From positions 186,001-250,000 of the forward strand of contig NZ_JMQI01000021.1 of assembly GCF_000695625.1 (NCBI RefSeq): a stretch of DNA of 64,000 nucleotides, given 5' to 3'. Each line of letters starts with the position of its first letter. Positions within the stretch are counted from its first letter, which is position 1. Both the position numbers and the translations under genes were made by a program. The notes below the pieces were generated by a model that did not search any database, was not told the DNA's origin, and was given only the letters and a program-made list of their open reading frames with translations. The stretch comes from Amycolatopsis rifamycinica. GTDB lineage: Bacteria; Actinomycetota; Actinomycetes; Mycobacteriales; Pseudonocardiaceae. Shown here one piece after another: positions 19,142 to 27,113 of this stretch.

Positions 19142-19538
19142 TGGGGCGGGTGATGTTGGTGGCGTGCTGATGCGCCCGGGCGATCGTGGAATCCACCGAC
19201 ACCGACCAATCCACCAGCCCGGCCGCGTCCGCTTCAGCCAGCAGGCGTTGCAGGACGGTGTCCCAGGTACCGTCGCCGGCCATCCGGCGATGCCAGGTCC
19301 AGATCGTCTGCCACGGACCGAACACCGCCGGAACATCCCGCCACGGGATCCCGCACCGATACCGGTAGATGATCCCCTCCACCATCGCCCGCGCATCAGA
19401 AAACGGCCGACCCCGCTTACCCGTGCGGACCGGAAGCAGATCCTCGATCAACGCCCACTGAGCATCCGAGAGCAACTCGAACCGCGACACGACCGACAGC
19501 ATCCCAGCCACCAGCCGAAACTTTTGTCAGACACGCCC
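18596..19538 (-). mobile_element. IS5-family (IS427-like) insertion sequence, 943 bp
   Basis: Perfect 15-bp terminal inverted repeats GGGCGTGTCTGACAA (18596-18610 and 19524-19538) bound the element, with TA on both sides (18594-18595 and 19539-19540) as the target duplication. It carries a two-frame DDE transposase on the minus strand. It inserted into the TA of the CTA that is the lacI stop codon on the minus strand. The last base of the element restores C-TA, so lacI still ends with TAG. Confidence 0.92.
19095..19511 (-). CDS. IS427-like transposase, upstream frame (orfA)
   Basis: A 138-residue frame with the DUF4096 N-terminal domain typical of these transposases (FELLSDAQWALIEDLLP, then GIPWRDVPAVFGPW) and the first catalytic aspartate in SVDSTIARAHQHA. 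It ends in a different frame from the rest of the enzyme. Similarity to whole transposases is lost shortly after TRPTGG, which marks the place where ribosomes would need to change frame, near 19134-19141 (CAGGGGGC on the coding strand). Confidence 0.85.
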   Translation of the reverse strand: MAGMLSVVSRFELLSDAQWALIEDLLPVRTGKRGRPFSDARAMVEGIIYRYRCGIPWRDVPAVFGPWQTIWTWHRRMAGDGTWDTVLQRLLAEADAAGLVDWSVSVDSTIARAHQHATNITRPTGGWVELHGSAQRAA

Positions 19539-20521
19539 TAGCCCGCCGGCGGGGCCGTGGTGGCGCGGACGATGAGGTGGGTGTCCAGCACCTGCGTCGT
19601 GTGCTCGTCGGCCTCGCCGTCGAGCAGGCCCAGCAGGATCGTCACCGCCGCGCGGCCCGCCGCCTCCGTCGGCATCGCGATCGTCGTCAGCGGGGGTGCG
19701 GAGATCGCCGCGAAGACCAGGTCGTCGAAGCCCACGAGGCTGACCTCCTCCGGCACCGGCACCCCGCGGGCGTTGAGCCGCGCCAACGCGCCGAAGGCGA
19801 CCAGGTCGTTGTAGGCGACGATCGCCGTCACGTCCGCCGCCAGGGCCAGGTCCGCGCCCTGCAGGCCGCCTTCGAACACCGGCGGGAACGGGCCGAACTC
19901 GACGACGTCCGTGCCGTGCTTCCGCGCGGTCTCCGCCAGGCCCTGCCTGCGGGCGCGGTTGGCCCACGACGTCCGGGGCCCGCCCAGGTAGGCGCACCGG
20001 CGGTGGCCCAGCGCGGCCAGGTGCTCGATCGCCTGGCGCATCCCGTCCGCGGCGTCCATCACGATCGACGGGATGCCGGGCACCTCGCGGTTGAGCAGCA
20101 CCAGGGTCGTCTGCCCGGCGAGCGCGCGCAGCTGGTCGTCGGTCATGCTCGGGCTGCACAGCACGACGCCGTCGACCTGCTTGGCCATCCGGCGGACGAG
20201 GTTCTGCTCGGTCGCCGGGTCCTCGTCGCTGTTGGCGAACAGCACCGCGATGTCGTCCTGCCGGGCGCGGGCCTGGACGCCGTTGAGCACGCCGGTGAAG
20301 AACGGGTTGCCCAGGTCGGAGACCACGATCCCGATGTGCCCGGTGCGCACCGCGGGCCCCGGCTGCGGCGCGGCCGCCGCGTGGTAGCCCAGCTCGTGCG
20401 CCGCGGCCAGCACCCGGGTGCGGGTCTGCTGCCGGACCAGGTCCGGGGACGTGAACGCCCGCGAGACGGTCGAGATCGACACGTTGGCCCGGCGGGCGAC
20501 GTCGTGAATGGTCACGGTCAC
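19538..20521 (-). CDS. LacI-family repressor of the pectin locus
   Basis: A 327-residue regulator: LacI helix-turn-helix (VTVTIHDVARRANVSISTVS, then RAF, residues 1-23) and a periplasmic-binding-protein-like sensor (GHIGIVVSDLGNPFFTGVL, VSLVGFDD). The GTG at 20521 is chosen because GAGGAG lies 5 nt upstream. It is divergent from the first sugar oxidoreductase gene. Palindromes of the LacI type (around AGCGYT) lie in its own promoter and at the promoters of the transporter operon and pectate lyase gene, so it is inferred to repress the whole pectin system and itself, and to respond to an oligogalacturonide or related sugar. The stop codon was rebuilt by the insertion sequence. Confidence 0.9.
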   Translation of the reverse strand: MTVTIHDVARRANVSISTVSRAFTSPDLVRQQTRTRVLAAAHELGYHAAAAPQPGPAVRTGHIGIVVSDLGNPFFTGVLNGVQARARQDDIAVLFANSDEDPATEQNLVRRMAKQVDGVVLCSPSMTDDQLRALAGQTTLVLLNREVPGIPSIVMDAADGMRQAIEHLAALGHRRCAYLGGPRTSWANRARRQGLAETARKHGTDVVEFGPFPPVFEGGLQGADLALAADVTAIVAYNDLVAFGALARLNARGVPVPEEVSLVGFDDLVFAAISAPPLTTIAMPTEAAGRAAVTILLGLLDGEADEHTTQVLDTHLIVRATTAPPAG

Positions 20522-20549
20522 GGCAACTCCTCGGCAGGCTCCGAGCAAC

Positions 20550-20578
20550 ATCATGGAAACGCCTGAGAGCGTTGTCAA
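20550..20578 (-). promoter_or_regulatory. lacI promoter with embedded LacI-type operator
   Basis: On the minus strand TTGACA (20578-20573), a 17-bp spacer and CATGAT (20555-20550) form a promoter. The palindrome-like site TGAGAGCGTTGTCA (20564-20577 on the plus strand) covers the -35 and most of the spacer, which suggests autorepression. Confidence 0.65.
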
Positions 20579-20628
20579 CAAATCCTGCAAACGGTGGCGG
20601 TCGCTTGCAGGCGGAACCGAGACATTCC

Positions 20629-20642
20629 AGTAAGCGCTATCT
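20629..20642. promoter_or_regulatory. LacI-type operator between lacI and the first oxidoreductase gene
   Basis: AGTAAGCGCTATCT matches 10 of 14 positions of TGAAAGCGCTTTCA, the consensus read from the other sites in this locus. It lies about 65 bp upstream of the promoter at 20707. Confidence 0.45.
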
Positions 20643-20706
20643 CGAAACCCGCGCCGCCATCCGGCGCATCGGCCGATCGAAGATTTCGACCGGAGTGTCC
20701 TGATCA

Positions 20707-20736
20707 TTGACACGTTTGTCGCGCACGCCCTACGGT
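20707..20736 (+). promoter_or_regulatory. Promoter of the first Gfo/Idh/MocA gene
   Basis: TTGACA (20707-20712), 18-bp spacer, TACGGT (20731-20736). The 32 bp from 20707 to 20738 match the transporter-operon promoter (22160-22191) at 25 positions without gaps. Confidence 0.6.
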
Positions 20737-20818
20737 GACGACCGGAAGTTTCTCCCACCGCCTGACCCATTCGTCAGTTCCGCGCGGGCCGCCACCGGGT
20801 CCCGCCGATCGGAGATCC

Positions 20819-22024
20819 ATGTCGGGGAGCCGGAGCCGCACCGTGGCGGACCCGCCGAGGCTGGCGGTCGTCGGCACGTCCGGCTACGCGTTCAGCTACC
20901 TGCACCGGGCGCGGATCCTGCACGACGAAGGGCTGGTCCGGTTCGCGGGCATGGCCGACATCCGGCCCCCGTCGGCCGCCGCCGTCGCGCTGCTGCCGCC
21001 CGGCGGCACCGCCCACACGAGCGTCGAAGACCTGCTCCGCCGCTGCCGCCCCGACATCACCGTGGTCGCGACGCCGCCGCACGCGCACGTCCAGACCGGG
21101 GCCGCGGTGCTGCGGGCGGGCAGCGACCTGCTGCTGGAGACCCCGCCGGTGCTCGACCTCGACGGCTTCACCACGCTGTCGCGGCTGGCCGCGGAGACCG
21201 GATCGGCCTGCCAGACCGGGTTCCAGAGCTTCGGCTCCCCGGTGCTGCCCGTGCTCCGGGCGGCCATCGCCGCCGGGAAGCTCGGCACCGTGGTGGGGGT
21301 CGGCGCGGCCGGGGCGTGGATCCGCACCGACGCCTACTACCGCCGCAACCCGTGGGCCGGCCGCCGCTGGCTCGACGGCGAGGCCGTCGTCGACGGCGCA
21401 CTGACCAACCCGTTTTCGCACGCCGTGGCCACCGCGCTGCTGGTCGGCGGGGTCGCCGGGCGCGACCCGGCGGAGATCGCCCTGGAGCTCTACGGCACCC
21501 GTGACATCGAAGCCGACGACACCGCGTGCCTGCGGATCCGGTTCGGCGACGGGCCCGAGATCGTCGTCGCCGCCTCGTTGTGCGCCGAGCAGGACCACGA
21601 GCCCTACGTCGTGGTGCACGGCGAGCGCGGGCGGGCGAAGTTCTGGTACAAGAGCCACCGCCTCGAGATCGACGACGAGCGGTTCCACCTCGGCGAACCG
21701 GCCGACCTGCTGCGCAACCTGATCGCCCACCACCTCGACCCGCACGGCGTGCCGCTGCTCGCGCCGCTGTCCGGGACCCGGGCGTTCGCCTCGGTGGTGG
21801 AGGCGGTCCGCGACGCGCCCTCGCCGTCGCGGATCCCGGCGGGCTGGATCCGCACGGTCGGCGAAGGGGCGAGCCGGCACCCGGTCGTGCGGGGGATCGG
21901 CGAAGAGGTCGCCGTCGCCGCGGACCGGCTGGCGCTGTTCTCCGAGATCGGCGTGCCGTGGGCGAGTGCCGCCCGGCGGCCGGGTGGCGGCCCGGGCGCG
22001 GCCGCCGCCGAACGCACCGGCTGA
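20819..22024 (+). CDS. Gfo/Idh/MocA-family oxidoreductase, copy 1 (altered EKP motif)
   Basis: A 401-residue protein with an N-terminal Rossmann fold (LAVVGTSGYAFSYLHRARIL) and C-terminal alpha/beta domain of the Gfo/Idh/MocA family, which oxidises or reduces sugars with bound NAD(P). It is a clear paralogue of the gene at 25977: both share CQTGFQSFGS, AAGAWIR, VDGALTNPF.HAVATALLV and EADHDPY-like blocks. The usual E-K-P motif, whose lysine is catalytic in many members, reads LLLETPPVL here, so lysine is replaced by threonine. Start ATG 20819 follows GGAG. It is divergent from lacI and has its own promoter. Confidence 0.85.
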   Translation: MSGSRSRTVADPPRLAVVGTSGYAFSYLHRARILHDEGLVRFAGMADIRPPSAAAVALLPPGGTAHTSVEDLLRRCRPDITVVATPPHAHVQTGAAVLRAGSDLLLETPPVLDLDGFTTLSRLAAETGSACQTGFQSFGSPVLPVLRAAIAAGKLGTVVGVGAAGAWIRTDAYYRRNPWAGRRWLDGEAVVDGALTNPFSHAVATALLVGGVAGRDPAEIALELYGTRDIEADDTACLRIRFGDGPEIVVAASLCAEQDHEPYVVVHGERGRAKFWYKSHRLEIDDERFHLGEPADLLRNLIAHHLDPHGVPLLAPLSGTRAFASVVEAVRDAPSPSRIPAGWIRTVGEGASRHPVVRGIGEEVAVAADRLALFSEIGVPWASAARRPGGGPGAAAAERTG

Positions 22025-22073
22025 CCCGCACCGGTGCTCACCGCGCTGACCGCCCGGCTTCCGATCCGGCTCC

Positions 22074-22131
22074 GGTAAGCGCTTTCTCACGCTGCCCGCG
22101 TTCGCGTATCTGAATGCTGAAAGCGTTGCCG
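22074..22131. promoter_or_regulatory. Two upstream LacI-type sites of the transporter operon
   Basis: GGTAAGCGCTTTCT (22074-22087, 11/14 to TGAAAGCGCTTTCA) and TGAAAGCGTTGCCG (22118-22131, 10/14). They lie upstream of the promoter at 22160 and with the site at 22198 would let a LacI tetramer or several dimers loop or cooperate. Confidence 0.5.
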
Positions 22132-22159
22132 CACAAAGGCTGTTGCGCCGAATTGGCCG

Positions 22160-22211
22160 TTGACACCGGTGTGGCGCACTGCCTACCGTGAGCGCGCTGA
22201 CAGCGTTTTCA
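22160..22211 (+). promoter_or_regulatory. Transporter-operon promoter with operator at the transcription start
   Basis: TTGACA (22160-22165), 18-bp spacer, TACCGT (22184-22189). The operator TGACAGCGTTTTCA (22198-22211, 12/14 to the consensus) covers the predicted start of transcription near 22196, a position that would block initiation. Confidence 0.65.
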
Positions 22212-22245
22212 GAAAAGTGCTGACCGGCTGAGGACGGAGAGTTCG

Positions 22246-23541
22246 ATGGGGCGGACAACTGAGCGTAGGACCAAGGGGCGGGGTGTCGCTGCGCTGGCCG
22301 TGGTGGTCCCGCTGCTGCTGACGGGGGTGGCCGCCTGCGGCTCGGACTCCGGGGGCGGCGGCGACGTGACCATCAATTTCGTCTGGTGGGGCAGCGAAGG
22401 ACGCGCCAACCTGACGAAGAAGGCGGTCGAGCTCTTCCAGCAGAAGAACCCGAACATCAAGGTGCAGACGTCGTTCTCGGCGTACGCGGCCTACTGGGAG
22501 AAGCTGGCGACGCAGACGGCCGGGGGCAAGCCGCCGGACGTGCTCAACGTCGACAGCCGCTACCTGGCCGAATACGGCGGGCGCAACGTGCTGGCCGACC
22601 TGAACTCCGGCGCCGGCAAGGCGATCTCACTCGCCGACGTCAACCCGGAACTGGCCGCCACCGGCGTCTACCAGGGCAAGCGGTACGCCGTGCCGTGGGC
22701 GCAGAACACCCCGGCGATGATCTACGACCCCGCCGCGTTCACCGCCACCGGCGCGGACCCGGCGAAGGGGATGACCTGGGACCAGTACGCCGAGGCGGCG
22801 CGGAAGGTCAGCGCGGCGGGGGGCCAGACGCGCGGGGTGACCGACTTCGGCATCCTCGACACGACGCTGGAGATCTGGCTGCGCCAGCAGGGCAAGCAGT
22901 TCTACACGCCCGAGGGCAAGCTGGGCTTCACCGCTGACGACCTGCGCCGCTACTGGCAGCTGGCGAGCGAGTTCCGGGACACGAAGGCCGCGTCGCCGGC
23001 CGACGTCACGGCGTCCTACAACACTTCGCCCGAGCAGGCCCCGCTGGGCAAGAAGCTGACCAGCTCGGAGTTCGCCTACGACAACCTGCTGCCGGCGTAT
23101 GCAAAGGCGAACGGCAAGCCGCTGAACGTGGCGCCGTACCCGAGCGGCGCGAACGGCGACACCGGGCAGTACCGGCGGCCGTCGATGTTCCTGGCCGTGT
23201 CCGCGCGCAGCCAGCAGCAGGAGGCGGCGGCGAAGCTCGTCGACTTCCTGGTCAACGACCCCGAGGTCGGCAAGATCGTCGGCACCGACCGCGGCCTCGC
23301 CCCGAACCTCAAGGTCCGCGCGCAGCTGGCCGCCGGCGCGAAGGGCAACGACAAAATCCTCTACGACTACGAAGCCGCGCTCGAACCGAAGCTCGGGGCC
23401 GCGCCACCGGTACCGCCGAAGGGCGCCGGCGCGATCCAGAAGCTCCTCCAGCGGACGTACGAAGAGGTCGCGTTCGGCCGGATGAGCCTCGACGACGCGG
23501 TCAGCCGGTTCATGACCGAAGCCCAGAAGGGACTGTCCTAG
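22246..23541 (+). CDS. Sugar ABC transporter substrate-binding lipoprotein
   Basis: A 431-residue family-1 extracellular solute-binding protein. The signal sequence ends in the lipobox LTGVAAC (Cys at about residue 31), followed by a Ser/Gly-rich linker, so the mature protein is lipid-anchored outside the membrane. INFVWWGSEGRANLTKKAVELF is the usual start of the domain. It precedes two permease genes 3 nt and then -4 nt apart. In this setting it should bind an oligogalacturonide or other pectin-derived oligosaccharide; that is context, not sequence proof. Confidence 0.9.
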   Translation: MGRTTERRTKGRGVAALAVVVPLLLTGVAACGSDSGGGGDVTINFVWWGSEGRANLTKKAVELFQQKNPNIKVQTSFSAYAAYWEKLATQTAGGKPPDVLNVDSRYLAEYGGRNVLADLNSGAGKAISLADVNPELAATGVYQGKRYAVPWAQNTPAMIYDPAAFTATGADPAKGMTWDQYAEAARKVSAAGGQTRGVTDFGILDTTLEIWLRQQGKQFYTPEGKLGFTADDLRRYWQLASEFRDTKAASPADVTASYNTSPEQAPLGKKLTSSEFAYDNLLPAYAKANGKPLNVAPYPSGANGDTGQYRRPSMFLAVSARSQQQEAAAKLVDFLVNDPEVGKIVGTDRGLAPNLKVRAQLAAGAKGNDKILYDYEAALEPKLGAAPPVPPKGAGAIQKLLQRTYEEVAFGRMSLDDAVSRFMTEAQKGLS

Positions 23542-23544
23542 CCG

Positions 23545-24519
23545 ATGACGACCCTGCGCACGCCGGACCCGCCGGTCGCGCCCCCGGCACCCGCCGCGCG
23601 CGGCCGCCGGGGCCGTCCGGCCGGGCGCCGCCGCAAGAGCCAGCCGGAGGCGTTCGCCTTCCTCACGCCGTGGCTGCTCGGCGTGGTGGCGCTGACCGTC
23701 GGCCCGATGGTGGTCTCGCTGTACCTGTCGTTCACCGACTACGACATGTTCACCTCGCCGAAGTGGGTCGGCTTCGGCAACTTCACGCACATGTTCACCG
23801 GCGACGACCGCTACCTGCAGTCGGTGAAGGTGACGCTGATCTACGTGCTGGTCTCGGTGCCGCTGAAGCTCACGGTGTCGCTGCTGGTGGCGATGCTGCT
23901 CAACACCCGCCGCGGCGCAGGGGGCTTCTACCGGGCGGCGTTCTACGCGCCTTCGCTGCTCGGCGCGAGCGTCGCGGCGGCGCTGGTGTGGCGGGCGCTG
24001 TTCATGGGCGGCGGCCCGGTGAACGAGGTGCTGGCGTTCTTCGGCTGGCACACCCCGAGCTGGGTCGACGACCCGCAGTTCAGCCTCGCCTCGATCGTGC
24101 TGCTGGGGGTCTGGCAGTTCGGCGCGCCGATGGTGATCTTCCTGGCCGGGCTCAAGCAGATCCCGGCGGAGCTGCACGAGGCGGCGGCGATCGACGGCGC
24201 GGGCGCGTTCCGCCGGTTCCGGCACATCACGTTGCGCATGCTGTCGCCGGTGATCTTCTTCAACCTGGTGATGGAGGCGATCCACGCCTTCCAGGCGTTC
24301 ACCCCGGCGTTCGTCATCGGCGGCGGCCGCGGCGGCCCGGCCGACGCGGACCTGTTCTACACGCTCTACCTGTTCGAGGTCGGCTTCCAGGACTTCCGGA
24401 TGGGCTACGCGTCGGCGATGGCGTGGGTGCTGCTGGTGGTCATCGCGATCGTGACGGCCATCGTCTTCCGCACCGCGAAGCTCTGGGTGTTCTACGACGA
24501 CGCGGAGGAGAAGAAATGA
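23545..24519 (+). CDS. Sugar ABC transporter permease (MalF-like)
   Basis: A 324-residue inner-membrane protein with six predicted helices and the permease EAA loop ELHEAAAIDGAGAFRRFRHI (near residue 211), which docks to the ATPase. The N-terminus is a basic, Pro/Arg-rich cytoplasmic stretch (RGRRGRPAGRRRKSQPEAF). It begins 3 nt after the binding-protein gene and its stop overlaps the start of the second permease (ATGA). Works with the next gene to import sugar. Confidence 0.92.
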   Translation: MTTLRTPDPPVAPPAPAARGRRGRPAGRRRKSQPEAFAFLTPWLLGVVALTVGPMVVSLYLSFTDYDMFTSPKWVGFGNFTHMFTGDDRYLQSVKVTLIYVLVSVPLKLTVSLLVAMLLNTRRGAGGFYRAAFYAPSLLGASVAAALVWRALFMGGGPVNEVLAFFGWHTPSWVDDPQFSLASIVLLGVWQFGAPMVIFLAGLKQIPAELHEAAAIDGAGAFRRFRHITLRMLSPVIFFNLVMEAIHAFQAFTPAFVIGGGRGGPADADLFYTLYLFEVGFQDFRMGYASAMAWVLLVVIAIVTAIVFRTAKLWVFYDDAEEKK

Positions 24520-25361
24520 CCGTGCTTCCGCGCACGGCGCGGTCCTTCGGCTGGCACGTGCTGTGTCTCGGCATCGTCGCCGTGGTGCTCTACCCGCTGG
24601 TGTGGCTGGCGTTCGCGTCGGTCAAGCCGCCGGACGAGATCCTCTCGCGGCTGGCGCTGCTGCCGACCCGGTTCGTCTTCGACGGCTACACGAAGGGCTG
24701 GGAGGGAGCGGCGGGCGTCGGGTTCGGCCGCTTCTTCCTCAACTCGTTCCTGGTGGCCGGGCTCTCGGTGGCGGCGAACGTGCTGTCGTGTTCGCTGGCC
24801 GCGTTCGCCTTCGCCCGGCTCGAGTTCCGGTTCCGCGGCGCGCTGTTCGCGTTCATGATCACCACGCTGATGCTGCCCTACCACGTGACGCTGATCCCGC
24901 AGTACGTGATCTTCCAGCAGGCCGGCCTGGTCAACACGTTCGTCCCGCTGATCCTGCCGAAGCTGCTGGCCACCGAGGCGTTCTTCGTGTTCCTCATCGT
25001 CCAGTTCATGCGGGGCATCCCGCGCGAGCTCGACGAAGCGGCGATCATCGACGGCTGCTCGGTCTACCGCACCTTCTGGCACGTCGTGCTGCCGCTGTCG
25101 AAACCGGCGCTGGTGACGACGTCGATCTTCACGTTCATCTGGACGTGGAACGACTTCTTCACGCAGATGGTGTACCTGAACGACACGGAGAAGTTCACCG
25201 TGCCGCTCGGCCTGCGGCTGTTCGTCGACACCAGCAGCGAGTCGAACTTCGGCGCGATGTTCGCGATGTCCGCGCTCGCGCTCGTCCCGATCGTGCTGTT
25301 CTTCCTCGCCTTCCAGCGCCTGCTGGTCGAAGGCGTCAGCACCAGCGGCCTGAAGGGGTGA
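24516..25361 (+). CDS. Sugar ABC transporter permease (MalG-like)
   Basis: A 281-residue membrane protein of the MalG/CUT1 type with the EAA loop ELDEAAIIDGCSVYRTFWHV and several helices. ATG 24516 overlaps the previous stop. No ATP-binding gene follows; in Streptomyces such CUT1 importers commonly share one MsiK-type ATPase encoded elsewhere, and the same is inferred here. Confidence 0.92.
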   Translation: MTVLPRTARSFGWHVLCLGIVAVVLYPLVWLAFASVKPPDEILSRLALLPTRFVFDGYTKGWEGAAGVGFGRFFLNSFLVAGLSVAANVLSCSLAAFAFARLEFRFRGALFAFMITTLMLPYHVTLIPQYVIFQQAGLVNTFVPLILPKLLATEAFFVFLIVQFMRGIPRELDEAAIIDGCSVYRTFWHVVLPLSKPALVTTSIFTFIWTWNDFFTQMVYLNDTEKFTVPLGLRLFVDTSSESNFGAMFAMSALALVPIVLFFLAFQRLLVEGVSTSGLKG

Positions 25362-25365
25362 ACTG

Positions 25366-25980
25366 ATGCGGACGCCGAAGCGATCGACGGAGTGGCGGAC
25401 CGGGCTCGGTGACTTCTCGGACTGCCTGCTGGCCGGGCTGCTCGTCGCACTGGCGTCGGTGCCGGTGGTGACGGCGGCCCCGGCGTTCGTGGCGGGCTGC
25501 CGGGTGCTGGACCGGACCCGGCGGGACGTGGGAGGTCCATTGTGGACGACCTTCTGGGCGGACTTCCGGTCGGTCGCCCGGGGCGGCCTGGGCTTCGGAC
25601 TGGGGTGCCTGGCGGCGGTGCTGCTGTTCGCGGTGGACCTGGAGGTGGTGGCGTCGACGCCGGGTGCGGGCGTGCTGCGGCCGGCGTTGTGGCTGCTGGC
25701 GGCGGCGGGTGCCGTGGTCGCGGTGCGGACCTGCGAGCTGGTGGCCACCGGCGCCGCACCGACCAGCGGCGGCGCGGGCGCGGCTCGTGCGGCCGCCCCC
25801 GTGTGGCGCCGGGCGTTCGTCACCGCGGCGCGGGAAACCGCCGCCGGCCCCAAGAACGCCGTGCTCCTCGCCGCCGCCCTCGGCATCGCCGTCCTGCTCG
25901 CCTGGATGCTCCCGATCCTCGCCCTCGTGGTGGCCGGGCCCCTCGCCCTGGCCGCCGTGGCCACCGGCGGCCGCCGATGA
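25366..25980 (+). CDS. DUF624 (YesL-like) membrane protein
   Basis: A 204-residue integral membrane protein with four to five hydrophobic segments. The opening GDFSDCLLAGLLVALASVPVVTAAPAFVAG and the GGPLWTTFWADFRS segment are typical of DUF624, the family of Bacillus YesL, which is encoded in the rhamnogalacturonan cluster next to a similar ABC importer. Its molecular role is unknown, but its genes habitually sit beside sugar-oligomer transporters. It begins 4 nt after the permease stop and its own stop overlaps the next start (ATGA). Confidence 0.8.
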   Translation: MRTPKRSTEWRTGLGDFSDCLLAGLLVALASVPVVTAAPAFVAGCRVLDRTRRDVGGPLWTTFWADFRSVARGGLGFGLGCLAAVLLFAVDLEVVASTPGAGVLRPALWLLAAAGAVVAVRTCELVATGAAPTSGGAGAARAAAPVWRRAFVTAARETAAGPKNAVLLAAALGIAVLLAWMLPILALVVAGPLALAAVATGGRR

Positions 25981-27101
25981 GGCCCGAGGTGGTCGTCTTC
26001 GGCACGGCCGGCTACGCGGCCCAGCACCTGCGCCGCGCCCGCGCCCTGCACGACCGCGGCGAGATCCTCCTCGCCGGCGCGTGCGACATCCGCGAACCGC
26101 CGGACGAGGCCCGCGCGCTGCTGCCCGGAGGCGCGGTGATCACCCGGGACGCCGCCGAACTGCTCGCCCGCACCACCCCGGACATCGCCGTGGTGGCGAC
26201 CCCGCCGCACACGCACCTGCCCCTGGCGAAACTCGCGCTCACCGCGGGCTGCCACCTGCTCGTCGAGAAACCGCCGGTGCTGGACCTCGCGGCCTTCGGC
26301 GAACTCACCGAGCTGGCCCGCGGCCGCGCCTGCCAGACCGGCTTCCAGAGCTTCGGCTCCGCCGCCGTCCCGGTCGTGCGGGCCGCGATCGAGGCCGGCG
26401 AGATCGGCACGGTCACTGGGATCTCCGCCGCCGGGGCGTGGATCCGGCGGGACCGGTACTTCGCGCGCGCCGAGTGGGCGGGCCGCCGCCGCGTCGGCGG
26501 GCAGCCGGTCGTGGACGGGGCGCTGACCAACCCGTTCGCGCACGCCGTCGCGACCGCCCTGCTGGTCAACGGCACCGCCGAGGTCCGGCCCGAGCGGACC
26601 GCCGTCGAGCTGTACCGGGCCCGGGACATCGAGTCGGACGACACCGCCTGCGCGCGGCTGAGCTTCGCCGCGGCGCCGGACGTCGTCGCCGCGGCCACCC
26701 TCGACGCCGAGGCGGACCACGACCCGTACGTGCTGGTCCACGGCACCGAAGGCCGGATCCGCTGGCACTACAAGACCGACCTCGTCACCGTCGGCGGCGA
26801 ACAGCGCGAGGTCGGCCCGCCGAGGGACCTGCTGGCCAACCTCGTCGCGCACCTGCGCGACGGCGAGCCGCTGCTGGCCCCGCTGGCCGCCACCCGCGCG
26901 TTCACCGCGCTGGTGGAGGCGGTCCGCGACGCGCCCGAACCCCTGCCGCTGCCCGCCGAATGGGTGCACGCCGTGGACACCGGCCCGGACCGGCACTTCG
27001 TCGTGCCCGGCGTCGATCGGGACGTCGACACCGCGGCCGAGCGGCTCGCGCTCTTCTCCGAACTCGCCCTGCCCTGGACCGGCGCGGCTACCCGCGCCTG
27101 A
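25977..27101 (+). CDS. Gfo/Idh/MocA-family oxidoreductase, copy 2
   Basis: A 374-residue NAD(P)-dependent sugar oxidoreductase with Rossmann motif VVVFGTAGYAAQHLRRARAL and an intact EKP motif (LLVEKPPVLD, near residue 98). It is the closest relative of the gene at 20819, which has lost this lysine. Shared blocks include CQTGFQSFGS and AAGAWIRR. ATG 25977 overlaps the DUF624 stop. Its place in the transporter operon points to conversion of an imported sugar or sugar acid; the exact substrate is not readable from the sequence. Confidence 0.87.
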   Translation: MRPEVVVFGTAGYAAQHLRRARALHDRGEILLAGACDIREPPDEARALLPGGAVITRDAAELLARTTPDIAVVATPPHTHLPLAKLALTAGCHLLVEKPPVLDLAAFGELTELARGRACQTGFQSFGSAAVPVVRAAIEAGEIGTVTGISAAGAWIRRDRYFARAEWAGRRRVGGQPVVDGALTNPFAHAVATALLVNGTAEVRPERTAVELYRARDIESDDTACARLSFAAAPDVVAAATLDAEADHDPYVLVHGTEGRIRWHYKTDLVTVGGEQREVGPPRDLLANLVAHLRDGEPLLAPLAATRAFTALVEAVRDAPEPLPLPAEWVHAVDTGPDRHFVVPGVDRDVDTAAERLALFSELALPWTGAATRA

Positions 27102-27113
27102 ACGAGAGAGGTG

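Noticed and set aside
18596..19538. Insertion sequence disrupting lacI or the alditol oxidase
   Set aside because: It sits exactly between the two stop codons; the lacI stop is rebuilt and the oxidase stop at 18587 is untouched.
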